A stretch of DNA of 64,000 nt from Celeribacter litoreus (GCF_020165855.1 NZ_JAIUFY010000011.1:1-64000), one strand, 5' to 3'. Positions 17,741-27,013 are shown, numbered from the stretch's first letter. Numbers and translations are program-made. Notes: generated from the letters alone by a model not told the origin.

Positions 17741-19066
17741 TCACCAAAGTGCCAGCTGTGGGAACACAAGAGTCAGCACCAGAATGCCGATCTGCATTGC
17801 GACGAACGGCAGGACAGACCGGTAAATCTGCGTGATCTCCACGTCAGGCACTGCGTTCTTGAGATAGAACAGCGCCATGCCGACGGGCGGGGTCAGGAAC
17901 GATGTCTGCAGACAGATCGCGATTAGAATTGCCACCCACGCCGGATCATGTCCGAGCGCGGTAAGAACCGGAAGCACAAGCGGCGCAACGATCAGAATGA
18001 TCTCCATCCAGTCGAGGAAGAACCCGAGCAGGAACACGATGAACAAGATGAGAATGAGCGTGCCCGTGGGTGAGAGCGGAACAGCATGGAGCGCGCTGTC
18101 GATCAACTCGTCGCCACCGTAACCGCGCAGCACGACTGAGAAGCAACTTGCACCGAAGATCAATGCAAAGAGGAAAGCGGTCGTGATGCCCGTTTCTTCG
18201 CACACGTCTGTAAACGTCTTCCACGACAGGCGGCCCGAGCCGAGCGCAATGAGTGTCGCGCCGGCTGCGCCGATGCCCGAGGCTTCGGTCGGGGTCGCGA
18301 TGCCAAAAACAATTGAGCCGAGCACAGCAATTACGAGGAGGAGCGGGGCCACAAGAGACCCGAGAAGATCACGAGTGATTTCACCGAGGCTCCGCCCTTC
18401 TTCCAATGGCTTTGCGGGCGCCCGATCTGGATGGATGATCGCGTAGACGACCGAGTAGACGACGTAAGCAACAGCTAGGAGCAGGCCGGGAACCATCGCG
18501 CCGCGGAAGAGGTCGCCGACAGGGATTTGGAGCTGATCGCCCATCACGATGAGCATGATCGACGGCGGGATCAGGATGCCGAGACAGCCCGTCGCGCCAA
18601 TGACGCCGAGACCGAGACGATCATCATATCCCGCACTGCGCATCGCGGGCATGGCGATGGTCGCCAAGAGAACAACGGATGCGCCGATGATGCCGGTGGA
18701 CGCGGCGAGAACGACGCCAATCAGGACGACAGAAACCGCCATCCCGCCGGGCACGACACGAAGAACGCCGTGCATACGGGTGAGCAAGCGCTCTGCGACG
18801 CCAGACTTATCAAGCATCAACCCCATGAAGACGAACATCGAGATCGGAATGAGCGAGTAGCTTGAAAGCGTGTCGAAAATCCGGTTTGCGACGAACCCGA
18901 TCATCCGTAGGGACGCCATATCCGCATCGACAGAGAAGTAGTCGAGCATCGTGCCGAGCGCAGCAAAGGCGACAGCAACGCCGCCAAGGACGAACGCGAT
19001 CGGGAAGCCAGAGAACATCACCACCAGAAAGGTGGAGAAGAGCAAAAATACAAAAAGGACGTCCAT
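17741..19066 (-). CDS. dctM: TRAP transporter large permease (DctM), system 1
   Basis: A 441-residue inner-membrane protein with about 12 hydrophobic segments, the DctM/TRAP large subunit that moves the substrate using a sodium or proton gradient. Family features include GFPIAFVLGGVAVAF near the start, the conserved ILIPPSIMLIVMG stretch and FLTPPVGMALFYLKN near the end. It is the last gene of the first TRAP operon, three bases after dctQ. TRAP systems carry organic acids; an aromatic acid such as auxin would fit the neighbours, but the substrate cannot be read from the sequence. Confidence 0.93.
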   Translation of the reverse strand: MDVLFVFLLFSTFLVVMFSGFPIAFVLGGVAVAFAALGTMLDYFSVDADMASLRMIGFVANRIFDTLSSYSLIPISMFVFMGLMLDKSGVAERLLTRMHGVLRVVPGGMAVSVVLIGVVLAASTGIIGASVVLLATIAMPAMRSAGYDDRLGLGVIGATGCLGILIPPSIMLIVMGDQLQIPVGDLFRGAMVPGLLLAVAYVVYSVVYAIIHPDRAPAKPLEEGRSLGEITRDLLGSLVAPLLLVIAVLGSIVFGIATPTEASGIGAAGATLIALGSGRLSWKTFTDVCEETGITTAFLFALIFGASCFSVVLRGYGGDELIDSALHAVPLSPTGTLILILFIVFLLGFFLDWMEIILIVAPLVLPVLTALGHDPAWVAILIAICLQTSFLTPPVGMALFYLKNAVPDVEITQIYRSVLPFVAMQIGILVLTLVFPQLALW

Positions 19067-19069
19067 CTC

Positions 19070-19585
19070 TTATGACTCCTTGATCGTCTTTGGGCCAAAG
19101 AGGAAGAGGGCGGATTTCAGCAGGACGGCGATGCCTTGGAGGAACAAGAGACTCAGTCCGGCGGCCATCACAAACTTGATGAGGTAGCGGGCGGGAAGGC
19201 CGGAGGGCATGGGGGAGCCTTCCTTGAGTTTCCAGCTGTAGCCGAAAATCGTCCACGCGGAGTCGGCGACGAACCAGACGAACGGGAAGAGCAGGAAGAT
19301 CACGCCGAAGAGTTCGACGATGGCCTTTTGTGTTTCGGACATCTTTGCGTGGAACGCATCGACGCGGACGTGCGCGTTTTTTTGATAGGCCCATGCGAGG
19401 CAGGACATGACAGCAACGGCATTGAGGTGCCATTGCAGTTCCTCAAGCTGGATCGACCCGCGTCCGAGGACATAGCGGGAGAAGACGTTGACGAGGATGG
19501 TGAGCATCAGAAGCGGCAAAAACAGGGAGCCGACTTTGCCGATCCCCGCGATGAAACGCTCGATAAGTGTGATGATTGGCTGCAT
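19070..19585 (-). CDS. dctQ: TRAP transporter small permease (DctQ), system 1
   Basis: A 171-residue protein with four hydrophobic segments (about 15-35, 47-65, 88-108, 135-158), the DctQ architecture. It joins with DctM to form the membrane complex. Its gene sits 60 bases after dctP and three bases before dctM on the same strand. Confidence 0.9.
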   Translation of the reverse strand: MQPIITLIERFIAGIGKVGSLFLPLLMLTILVNVFSRYVLGRGSIQLEELQWHLNAVAVMSCLAWAYQKNAHVRVDAFHAKMSETQKAIVELFGVIFLLFPFVWFVADSAWTIFGYSWKLKEGSPMPSGLPARYLIKFVMAAGLSLLFLQGIAVLLKSALFLFGPKTIKES

Positions 19586-19645
19586 GTTTTCACCGAGTAG
19601 TGGCGCGCCGAGGCCGTGGCTCCGGCGCGCGATGGTGAGGAGCGC

Positions 19646-20671
19646 TTAGCGACGTTCTGCCCAAGCGGCGGTTTTCTCGCGGTAGGCGATCAGAGAGTCC
19701 CAAACGCGTTTGAAGGTCTCGTCTTCTGCGGTTTGTTCAGCAATCACTTCGTCGAAGGCTGCTTTGAGCGGCACGAGCACTTCTTCCGGGAAGGAACGGA
19801 TTTCGACGCCAGCGGCTTCGAACTCGGCAATCGCGTCGCTGTTGGCGGTCAGGGTCGACATGATGGAGGTGAGGTTCACCGCTTTACAGGTTTCCTCGAT
19901 CAGCGTCTGCTGGCTCTCTTCAAGGCTCTCCCATTTCGCCATGTTGATGATGAGTTCATTCATCGCTGCCGGCTGGTGCCAGCCCGGTAGGTAGTAATAT
20001 TTGCCAACATCCTGAAGGCCTAGGGTGATGTCGATGGCTGGCATGGAGAGCTCGGTGCCGTCGATGATGCCTTTTTCAAGGCCCGGATAGATCTCGCCGC
20101 CCGGCAGGAGGACGATGGAGGCGCCGACTTTCGCCATGGCTTCACCAGCGAGGCCAGCAAAACGGACTTTCTTGCCGTCGAGGTCTTCAACGGTGTTGAT
20201 TTCGAAGTTGTACCAACCGCCAGCTTCGGAATCCATCAGGCCACACGGAATGGTTTTGACGCCTTGCTCAGCGTAGATCTCGGACCAGATTTCAGCGCCG
20301 CCACCTTCGTAGAGCCAGCCGGTGTGCGTGATCGCATCCGGACCGAACGGAATGCCGCCGAAGAGTTGAACGGCAGGAAAACGGCCAGCCACGTAAAGCG
20401 GAGAAGTGATGCCTGCGTCGAGCGTGCCTTGCTGGACGGCGTCGAAGATTTGCAGAGACGGGACGAGTTTGCCTGCGCCGTAGACGGTGACATCGAGCTC
20501 GCCATCGGACGCGGCGGTGAGTTTTTCACCAAGGTAGGCCGCGTTCGCGCCGGAGGCGGGCATTGTGAGGGGCCATGCGCTCTGAATGTCGAGCTTTTCT
20601 TTTGCGATGGCCGGGGCGGCCGTGGTGGCGGCGATTGCCACCGCGACAAGGGACTTTTTAAGTGCAGTCAT
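19646..20671 (-). CDS. dctP: TRAP substrate-binding protein (DctP), system 1
   Basis: A 341-residue periplasmic receptor. The signal peptide (MTALKKSLVAVAIAATTAAP) ends near AIA, and the mature part starts KEKLDIQSAWP. The DctP fold is seen in TLDAGITSPLYVAGRFP, WYNFEINTVEDLDGKKVRFAG and GLEKGIIDGTELSMP, the last close to the conserved Arg/dimer region. ATG 20671 is preferred over upstream starts because GGAGACCCCC precedes it and the signal peptide begins there. It heads the first TRAP operon; copy 3 of the putative operator lies 160 bases upstream of its start. Confidence 0.92.
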   Translation of the reverse strand: MTALKKSLVAVAIAATTAAPAIAKEKLDIQSAWPLTMPASGANAAYLGEKLTAASDGELDVTVYGAGKLVPSLQIFDAVQQGTLDAGITSPLYVAGRFPAVQLFGGIPFGPDAITHTGWLYEGGGAEIWSEIYAEQGVKTIPCGLMDSEAGGWYNFEINTVEDLDGKKVRFAGLAGEAMAKVGASIVLLPGGEIYPGLEKGIIDGTELSMPAIDITLGLQDVGKYYYLPGWHQPAAMNELIINMAKWESLEESQQTLIEETCKAVNLTSIMSTLTANSDAIAEFEAAGVEIRSFPEEVLVPLKAAFDEVIAEQTAEDETFKRVWDSLIAYREKTAAWAERR

Positions 20672-21012
20672 TTGGGGGTCTCCTGTTGGTCTGCATTTAT
20701 AGTTGATCAGTTTCCGTTGCCGCCTACAGGTCACACGAATGGGTCTGGCGCCCGTGTGAAGGGGCATCAGCTATCCGTCATTCGGGACAGATCGGAACGC
20801 GGCGCGGTTATTTTTATGGGTGCGTAATTGCGTTAACTTTACCGTTATTGGCCTTAGTGAACACCAAAAACAAAAACGTAATCAAGTAAAAATAAGATGA
20901 AAAATCATCTAATGAGGCTTTTTTGTGCAGAAGGCTTTTCTCTATCTTTTGGTTGGGCCTTCCTTAGGCAGAACGAAGTCACGAAAGCCCCAAAAGGCGC
21001 TTGAAACGCGTG
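20672..21012. promoter_or_regulatory. 341-bp region between the two TRAP operons
   Basis: It holds the promoter side of the first TRAP operon and the end of the second. It contains the operator-like palindrome at 20831 and an A/T-rich stretch (about 20865-20915). A weak stem with an A/T loop near 20984-21002 could end the second operon. No gene is supported here. Confidence 0.5.
20831..20844 (-). promoter_or_regulatory. Putative regulon operator, copy 3
   Basis: On the minus strand this reads CGGTAAAGTTAACG, matching the consensus and followed by CAATTA. It is 160 bases upstream of the dctP start. No second copy 89 bp away was found here, unlike the paired sites. Confidence 0.6.
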
Positions 21013-22038
21013 CTAGCCCCGCGCGTAGACGGTCATATTGGCGAGTCTCTCGATGGCTGCGGGCACATCGGAAACGGGCAGCCGCGCGGCGGTTTCGACA
21101 TCTGCGATCAGCCGGGCAAGCAGGGGCATGTCGCCGCCATCGCGTCGCGCCAGTTCGAGCGGAGCACGGCAAATGGCATCGAGTTCGAGCGCTCGCCCCG
21201 CGAGAGCGTCTTGCAACATCGATGTCGGGAAGTCACCGGCTTCAATGAAGAGATCGACGAGCCACTCGTTCGAGGGCAGGTCATACCCGTTGTCTTTCGC
21301 CCAGCTTCTGAACTCATCGGCCAGTTCAGTCGCGATCTCGCGCAGCATCTCGGTTTGTCCGACCGCTTCAAGGGTCGCACCGGTGAGCGCCGTCAGAGGG
21401 TTGGTGGTGAGATTGGCAAGAAGTTTGACGAGCACCTTTTGACGGATGTCGTCGCTCAGATCTGTCCGAACGCCGCCTGCCTCTAACGTGGCGACGAGGC
21501 GTTCGATCTTCTCTGCATGTGCGCCCGTTGCCACGGTGCCGATGCTGAGCGTCGGTGTGTTCGACGAAATCGCCTGACCGCTTTCGTCCATACGCACCGT
21601 CATGAGAAGCACAGCCCCGAGGATCTGTGATGGGCGCAGAAGTTTTGCCAAATCCCCCTTCGGGTCGAGATAGGGGATTTGGCCCATCTCGTTTTCAGTC
21701 GCAAAAAACCAAAAAGGCATTCCGTTGACCATCGGGATGATGAGAGTCTCCGGACCAATCGCTTCTGCATTGCTGAGGAGGGCTGTCGGCAGACTCTGGC
21801 TCTTCACACAGACGAAGACCGCATCCATTGTTTCCGGAAGAACTTCGGATGCAAACGGATGTACCTCAATGACGTCGCCGCGATCATTGAGGCGAATGCC
21901 GTCGTCCGACACCGCGCGAAGGCGTTCGTTACGTGCTGTGAGGAAAACCTCGGCGCCTGACCGCGACAGCAGTGCTGCCATCGCGGTGCCGATATTTCCT
22001 GCGCCAATGACGCCGATTTTGAGCGATGTGCCGGTCAT
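21013..22038 (-). CDS. Ketopantoate reductase (PanE/ApbA) family oxidoreductase
   Basis: A 341-residue NAD(P)-dependent 2-oxoacid reductase of the PanE/ApbA family. The Rossmann motif GVIGAGNIGTAMAAL is at about 9-23, a second conserved piece AVFVCVKSQSLPTAL at about 74-88 and PMVNGMPFW at about 103-111. The C-terminal helical domain carries KLLANLTTNPLTALTG, with the family Lys and Asn. It lies nine bases after dctM2, so it is co-transcribed with a transporter and is probably a catabolic reductase rather than the pantothenate enzyme. The substrate is unknown. Confidence 0.85.
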   Translation of the reverse strand: MTGTSLKIGVIGAGNIGTAMAALLSRSGAEVFLTARNERLRAVSDDGIRLNDRGDVIEVHPFASEVLPETMDAVFVCVKSQSLPTALLSNAEAIGPETLIIPMVNGMPFWFFATENEMGQIPYLDPKGDLAKLLRPSQILGAVLLMTVRMDESGQAISSNTPTLSIGTVATGAHAEKIERLVATLEAGGVRTDLSDDIRQKVLVKLLANLTTNPLTALTGATLEAVGQTEMLREIATELADEFRSWAKDNGYDLPSNEWLVDLFIEAGDFPTSMLQDALAGRALELDAICRAPLELARRDGGDMPLLARLIADVETAARLPVSDVPAAIERLANMTVYARG

Positions 22039-22047
22039 GTCTTTTCC

Positions 22048-23328
22048 TCAGGTCAGCAGAAGTACGAGTGACGGAACCATGGTGAGCAGGCCAACGCGCA
22101 CAACATCCATCACAACGAACGGGCCGAGGCCTTTGAAGATCGTGCCGAGCCGCACATCAGGGACCACCGAGCGCAGAACGAAGGCGTTCATGCCGACCGG
22201 CGGCGTGATGTAGGAAATCTCTGTGACCATCACGACGAAGATGCCGAACCAGATCAGGTCGACGCCCATGGAAGCCGCGATCGGGTAGAACACCGGAACC
22301 GTGAGCATGATCATCGACAGGCTTTCCAACACACAGCCAAGAACGAGATAGATGCAGAGCACCACGAGGATAAAGCTGATGCGGCTATCCCCGAACATGG
22401 TCAGGAAGCTTTGGATGTCGCGGGTCATGCCGGACATGTTGACGTAGTTCGTGAACGTCAGTGCGCCGAAGAGGATGAAGAACATCATGGCCGTGGTTTT
22501 CATCGTATCGTAGAGCACGATCAACATCGAGTTCAGCGAGAACTTGCCCTGCAGAACGACGAGCAGGAGTGCACCACCTGCGCCCATGCCCGCGCTTTCC
22601 GTCGGGGTGAAGACGCCGAGGTAGATGCCACCCATCACGAAAGCGAACAGGGCGAGTGCGCCAGCCGTCCCTTTGAGTGCACGGATACGGTCCATGAGCG
22701 GGAGTTTCTCTTCGACGGGCAGGTCGATGTTTTGGAACTTAAGAGAGATTTTGACGGCAATCATGTAGCCAATTATGCCGATAATGCCGGGAATGATCCC
22801 CGCGAGGAAGAGCTTGCCGATGTCCTGCTGGGTCATGATGCCGTAGAACACGAGGATTACGGACGGCGGGATCAGAATGCCGAGCGTGCCGCCTGCTGCA
22901 ATCGACGCGGTCGAAAGCTGGTCAGGGTAGCCGAAGCGGCGCATGGAGGGCAGGGCGATCCGTGTCATCGTTGCGGCGGTCGCCATCGAAGAGCCGGACA
23001 CAGACGAGAACGCGCCACAGGCAATGACCGTCGCGGTCGCGAGGCCACCTTTGCGGTGACGGAGCCACGCGTAGGCAGATGTGTAAAGGTCCTGCGCGAT
23101 GCCGGATTGCACCACGAAATTTCCCATCATGAGGAAGAGCGGCAGAACGGACAGGGAATAGTCTCGGCCGTTGTCAAAGAACGCCGACCCCATCAGGGAC
23201 AAAGCCGGATTCCAGCCGATGATGGAGGCAACGCCGACGAGACCGACGCCGGCAAGTGCGAAAGAGATCGGCACACCCAAGAGCAACAGGACGCTCAGGA
23301 TGGCCATACCAACGGGCCAATGTTCCAT
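22048..23328 (-). CDS. dctM: TRAP transporter large permease (DctM), system 2
   Basis: A 426-residue permease of the DctM family with about 12 hydrophobic segments. It carries GVPISFALAGVGLVG near the start, LGILIPPSVILVFYGIMTQQ in the first half and SYITPPVGMNAFVLRSVVP near the end. ATG 23328 is preferred because AAAGGA stands nine bases upstream; the longer frame runs back into dctQ. The gene order dctP-dctQ-dctM-panE is continuous on the minus strand. Confidence 0.92.
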   Translation of the reverse strand: MEHWPVGMAILSVLLLLGVPISFALAGVGLVGVASIIGWNPALSLMGSAFFDNGRDYSLSVLPLFLMMGNFVVQSGIAQDLYTSAYAWLRHRKGGLATATVIACGAFSSVSGSSMATAATMTRIALPSMRRFGYPDQLSTASIAAGGTLGILIPPSVILVFYGIMTQQDIGKLFLAGIIPGIIGIIGYMIAVKISLKFQNIDLPVEEKLPLMDRIRALKGTAGALALFAFVMGGIYLGVFTPTESAGMGAGGALLLVVLQGKFSLNSMLIVLYDTMKTTAMMFFILFGALTFTNYVNMSGMTRDIQSFLTMFGDSRISFILVVLCIYLVLGCVLESLSMIMLTVPVFYPIAASMGVDLIWFGIFVVMVTEISYITPPVGMNAFVLRSVVPDVRLGTIFKGLGPFVVMDVVRVGLLTMVPSLVLLLT

Positions 23329-23342
23329 GGGAAATCCTTTCC

Positions 23343-23882
23343 TCAGGCCATGAGGCGTAGATAAAGGCGCTTCATCGGGAGAAACGCAGTGATGATGGCG
23401 CCAATCGCCGCGCATATCGCGCAGAAATAGCCGAGCGGAGCAATCGGGATGGCGAGGTTCGTCGTGGAGCCGCCGTAGCTACCGATCTGTGCTGCATAGA
23501 CCCAGAGCCGCCAGCTAACGAGCGCAAGTACCACGCCGCTGAACAGACCGCTGAGCGCGATGCGCCACGGCTGAATGAAGGCGGGAAGGCGATCAGTCAC
23601 GAGATCGACCGTCACATGTTCTTCGCGTAGAGATACCGCGCCGAGGCCGAGAAAGATCGTCGCGGCCAACAGAAGCTCCGTCAATTCCGCGGCCCCCTTG
23701 ATCGGGGAGTTGAAGACGTAGCGACCGATGACGTCGAACACAGTCAGAGCCATCATGACGGTGAGCATGATGCCCCCGACCGCCGCGAGCGCGACGCCCA
23801 CGGGGCCGAGCAACTGGCTCGGAGGCAGCTGCTTGCGCGCTGCCTCCTGTTGCTTTTCATCCATCAGCACAGGCTGCTTCAT
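23343..23882 (-). CDS. dctQ: TRAP transporter small permease (DctQ), system 2
   Basis: A 179-residue DctQ protein with a hydrophilic N-terminal arm of about 25 residues and four hydrophobic segments (about 28-52, 68-84, 108-128, 143-165). It includes FDVIGRYVFNSPIKGAAELT, the usual DctQ signature around the first two helices. The start overlaps the dctP2 stop by four bases. Confidence 0.9.
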   Translation of the reverse strand: MKQPVLMDEKQQEAARKQLPPSQLLGPVGVALAAVGGIMLTVMMALTVFDVIGRYVFNSPIKGAAELTELLLAATIFLGLGAVSLREEHVTVDLVTDRLPAFIQPWRIALSGLFSGVVLALVSWRLWVYAAQIGSYGGSTTNLAIPIAPLGYFCAICAAIGAIITAFLPMKRLYLRLMA

Positions 23883-24904
23883 TTACCCGCGCTTTCGGCT
23901 GCGACTTCAGCAATGAACATCTCGTAGGCTGCTTGGCCGTCGACACCGGACTCGCTAACTTGCGCGATTTTCTCGTCGATGACCGGCTGAAGGCTCTCTT
24001 TCCAAGCTGCGAGTTGTTCATCGGTTGCAGGCGTCACTTCGATTTCGCCGTCCATCGCTGCGAGGCCGGCTGCATCCACTGTGTCCCACATCTGACCAGC
24101 CATACGGGCGAGGTGTTCGCCGGTGACGCTGTCGATGGCTGCTTGAATCTCAGGGGAGAAGCTGTCGTATTTCGCCTGGTTCATGACGATGTAGAAGGAG
24201 GTGTTGTAGAGGCCGCCCGGAACGGAAACGCCTACGTCAAGCTGCGGGATCAGCTTAAAGAAGTTGACGGATTCATACGGGAACAGGATGCCGTCAGCGA
24301 CGCCTTGGGACAGAAGCTCGTAGGCTTTGGAAGACGGACCTTCGACCGGTACAGCGCCGAGTGTGGATGCAACTTCGTGCACGATGCCACCGCCGACGCG
24401 GAGCTTCTGACCTTTGAGCAGGTCAACGGAGGTTGCGTCGCCTTCTTTGAGGAAGATTTCGCCCGGACCGTGGGTGAAGACCGCGAGCACTTTCACGCCG
24501 TCGTATTCGCCTGCGTCTTTGAGCATCGCATCCCACGTGCGCCAGTAGGCGACAGAGGTTGCTTCTGCGCTGTCACCGATGAACGGGATTTCGGCGATGT
24601 TGGTGGTTTTGAAGCGACCAGCGTTATAACCCTGCACGCCAAAGGTGATGTCGGCAACACCGTTCACCGCAAAGTCGAAGTGCGCAGCCGGCGGCCCGAG
24701 CGGTGCGGGCAGGATGTTGGCGACAACTTCTCCACCGGTGGCTTCGGTGATTTGCTCGGTCATCGGAACGATGACATCGGACACGAGCGGGTGCGATGGC
24801 GGCAGCCAGTTGGCGACGGTGATCGTCGTTTCTGCATGAGCCACACCAGCAAAGAGTGCGATGGACGCCGCCATAGAGGCGATCTTTTTGGTTTTCACGT
24901 TCAT
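23879..24904 (-). CDS. dctP: TRAP substrate-binding protein (DctP), system 2
   Basis: A 341-residue periplasmic receptor. The signal peptide ends in VAHAE, and the mature part begins TTITVANWLPPSHPLV, close to TRAP receptors for aromatic or other bulky acids. Later conserved pieces are KGQKLRVGGGIVHEVASTLG and YELLSQGVADGILFPYE. Two starts compete: ATG 24910 and ATG 24904. I prefer 24904 because GGGGA is then eight bases upstream. No copy of the operator palindrome is visible between this gene and the divergent marR gene, unlike system 1. Confidence 0.9.
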   Translation of the reverse strand: MNVKTKKIASMAASIALFAGVAHAETTITVANWLPPSHPLVSDVIVPMTEQITEATGGEVVANILPAPLGPPAAHFDFAVNGVADITFGVQGYNAGRFKTTNIAEIPFIGDSAEATSVAYWRTWDAMLKDAGEYDGVKVLAVFTHGPGEIFLKEGDATSVDLLKGQKLRVGGGIVHEVASTLGAVPVEGPSSKAYELLSQGVADGILFPYESVNFFKLIPQLDVGVSVPGGLYNTSFYIVMNQAKYDSFSPEIQAAIDSVTGEHLARMAGQMWDTVDAAGLAAMDGEIEVTPATDEQLAAWKESLQPVIDEKIAQVSESGVDGQAAYEMFIAEVAAESAGK

Positions 24905-25047
24905 TTTCATATTCCCCGTTGGGTCAGGTTGATGGTATTGGACTGTTGAAAGTTCTGTTGTTGTGAAGGAGGTTATTTTCATGTTTTTGATTTTCCTTCA
25001 TTTTTTGAGTATCCCCCAAGCTGCAGGGATGCGGAGAGGAGAGAGGA

Positions 25048-25518
25048 ATGACTCAAAATCCTACGGATGACACGAAAGAAAACCCGAGCCATTTCCGTGA
25101 AACGTGGCCCTACTTTTGGATCAATAGGGCCAATTCGTTCTATACGCGTGCGCTGGAAAAGCGGTTGAAACCCATGGGCGTCGATGCGCCGCGCTGGCGG
25201 GTTCTGATCACGCTTTACCAACAGGATTACATGTCGGTGTCCGAGATTGCGGAATTTTCCACCGTCAAACTCAACACCGCGACAAAGATCGTCCAGCGCA
25301 TGATCGCCGAAGGCCTGGTCAAAACCCGCGTCCGTCCGACCGATGGTCGGGTGACGGAGGTGTGTCTGACCGAACAGGGCGATGCCTTGCGTGCGAAGGC
25401 GCTCGTAGAGGTGAGCCGCATTCGTGACGAAAGCTTCTACAACATTTCGCCCGCCGAGCTTGAGACACTCAACGGCATCCTGCGAAAGGTCAGCGCCGAT
25501 CTTGCAAAGATGATTTGA
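25048..25518 (+). CDS. iacR: MarR-family regulator, IacR-like
   Basis: A 156-residue winged-helix repressor. The dimer helix is N-terminal, and the DNA-binding part is at about 60-105 (MSVSEIAEFSTVKLNTATKI, then MIAEGLVKTRVRPTDGRVTE with the wing Arg and Asp of MarR proteins). In known auxin clusters, a MarR protein (IacR) represses the iac genes and releases them when indole-3-acetic acid binds. Its place between the TRAP operon and the iac operon supports that reading. GGAGAGGAGAGAGG lies just before the ATG. It converges closely on iacG with a 17-base gap and no terminator. Confidence 0.82.
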   Translation: MTQNPTDDTKENPSHFRETWPYFWINRANSFYTRALEKRLKPMGVDAPRWRVLITLYQQDYMSVSEIAEFSTVKLNTATKIVQRMIAEGLVKTRVRPTDGRVTEVCLTEQGDALRAKALVEVSRIRDESFYNISPAELETLNGILRKVSADLAKMI

Positions 25519-25535
25519 GTGTCCCAACACGATCA

Positions 25536-26039
25536 TCATGCACGCTCCGTGACGAGGTGGTGATAGTCGCGGCTGAACCAAACGAGGCCGTGCCGTGCTT
25601 CCGATGCGAGGCGCACGGCCTCGACCTGACAGAAGAAGACAGAGTGGGTGCCTTCTTCCTGACGGCCGGTGATCCGGCAATCAAAGGCGACGTTTGCATC
25701 GGTCAGGAGGGGAGAGCCGGTCTTTTCCGTCACCCATTTCCCGTAAGAAAACCGGTCGACGCCTTCGACGTAGCGGGCGAATTTGCTGGAGAGTTCCTGA
25801 TGCTCTGCCGCAAGCACGTTGACCGCGAGCACGCCGTTCTCGATGAATTTGTCGTGCACAAAGGCGTTCTTGTTGATGCAAACCAAGAGCGTCGGTGGAT
25901 GGTCTGTGACGGAACACACCGCAGACGCAACGAGACCGTGTCTGCCAGCAGGGCCGTCAGAGGTGATCAGGTTGACCGCCGCACCGAGGCGGCTCATGCC
26001 TTCGCGGAAATCGAGTTGGGTCTGCGAGAGCTCTGGCAT
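25536..26039 (-). CDS. iacG: Flavin reductase, IacG-like
   Basis: A 167-residue flavin reductase of the HpaC/FMN-binding split-barrel family (FREGMSRLGAAVNLITSD at the start, GLVASAVCSVTDHPPTLLVC, and the C-terminal HGLVWFSRDYHHL). It should make reduced flavin from NAD(P)H for a two-component monooxygenase, here most likely the IacA-like protein. ATG 26039 has GGAG nine bases upstream. It is the last gene of the iac operon, following iacF directly. Confidence 0.85.
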   Translation of the reverse strand: MPELSQTQLDFREGMSRLGAAVNLITSDGPAGRHGLVASAVCSVTDHPPTLLVCINKNAFVHDKFIENGVLAVNVLAAEHQELSSKFARYVEGVDRFSYGKWVTEKTGSPLLTDANVAFDCRITGRQEEGTHSVFFCQVEAVRLASEARHGLVWFSRDYHHLVTERA

Positions 26040-26042
26040 CAC

Positions 26043-27008
26043 TCAAATCTCCAATACGAGTTTCGGACCCTTGGCCCGCGAACAGCAAGCGCAAATGACG
26101 TCGCCGTCTTCACGTTCCTCTTCGGTGAGGAACTGATCACGGTGATCAATCTCGCCTTCGAGAACGTCGGTGAGACAGGTGCCGCAAACGCCTTCTTCGC
26201 ATTTCACTTCGATTTTGATGCCCTCACGGGCGAGTGCCTTTGCGATGGTATCATCGGGGCCGACCGTAATGGTCACGCCGCTCTCGGAGCATTCTACCTC
26301 AAAACTGTCACCGGACAGTTCGACATCGGCAGAGAAATATTCGCGGTGTACATTGGCTGTTGCGTGACCTGCGCCCTCGGCACTGTCGATCACCCAGTCC
26401 ATGAAGCCTTGCGGGCCGCAGACATAGAGATGCGTCGAAGCGGACGGGGCGGGCAGGTCGCGTTTCAGGTCGAGCTTTTGCCCGGCATCCTGATCGTCAA
26501 AGTGGAAGAAGACTTTGTCTGCAAACCCGCAACCCTTCAGGTCATCGAGAAACGCGGTCACGTCCTCGGAACGGGTGCAATAGTGCAGTGTGAAATCTTT
26601 GCCGATGGCGTGCAGGCGTTTGGCCATGGCGATCATCGGCGTGATGCCGATGCCACCGCCGAGCAGGACAGTCGTTTCTGCCGTCTCGTCGAGCGGAAAG
26701 TGATTGCGCGGGCCTTCGATGGTAAAGACAGCGCCCTCAACGGCGGTTTCATGAACCTTCACAGAGCCACCGCGGCTGTTCGGGTCTTTCAGGACGCCGA
26801 TCTCGTAGTAACCGGTTTCCGCAGGATCCGAGCAGAGCGAATACTGACGCCACATGTCGAGATCAGGCAGGTAAATGTCGAGGTGTGCGCCAGCCTCATA
26901 GGCGATGATGTCACCGCCATCTTGAGGGGCAAAGCGAATGCGGGAGATATCTCCACGGTCGTCGATGCGGGCGATGACCTTGAGCTTTTGTGCGATTTCT
27001 TTGGTCAT
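26043..27008 (-). CDS. iacF: Ferredoxin reductase with C-terminal 2Fe-2S domain, IacF-like
   Basis: A 321-residue electron-transfer protein of the phthalate dioxygenase reductase/VanB type. The flavin site is at WRQYSLCSDP, the NAD site at GGGIGITPMIAMAKR, and the C-terminal plant-type 2Fe-2S domain has the Cys set CEEGVCGTC and, later, CACCS. It should pass electrons from NADH to the Rieske oxygenase coded upstream (IacC/IacD). ATG 27008 is favoured over a longer frame that starts inside the SDR gene. Order SDR, reductase, flavin reductase matches known iacE-F-G. Confidence 0.9.
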   Translation of the reverse strand: MTKEIAQKLKVIARIDDRGDISRIRFAPQDGGDIIAYEAGAHLDIYLPDLDMWRQYSLCSDPAETGYYEIGVLKDPNSRGGSVKVHETAVEGAVFTIEGPRNHFPLDETAETTVLLGGGIGITPMIAMAKRLHAIGKDFTLHYCTRSEDVTAFLDDLKGCGFADKVFFHFDDQDAGQKLDLKRDLPAPSASTHLYVCGPQGFMDWVIDSAEGAGHATANVHREYFSADVELSGDSFEVECSESGVTITVGPDDTIAKALAREGIKIEVKCEEGVCGTCLTDVLEGEIDHRDQFLTEEEREDGDVICACCSRAKGPKLVLEI

Positions 27009-27013
27009 TGTCT

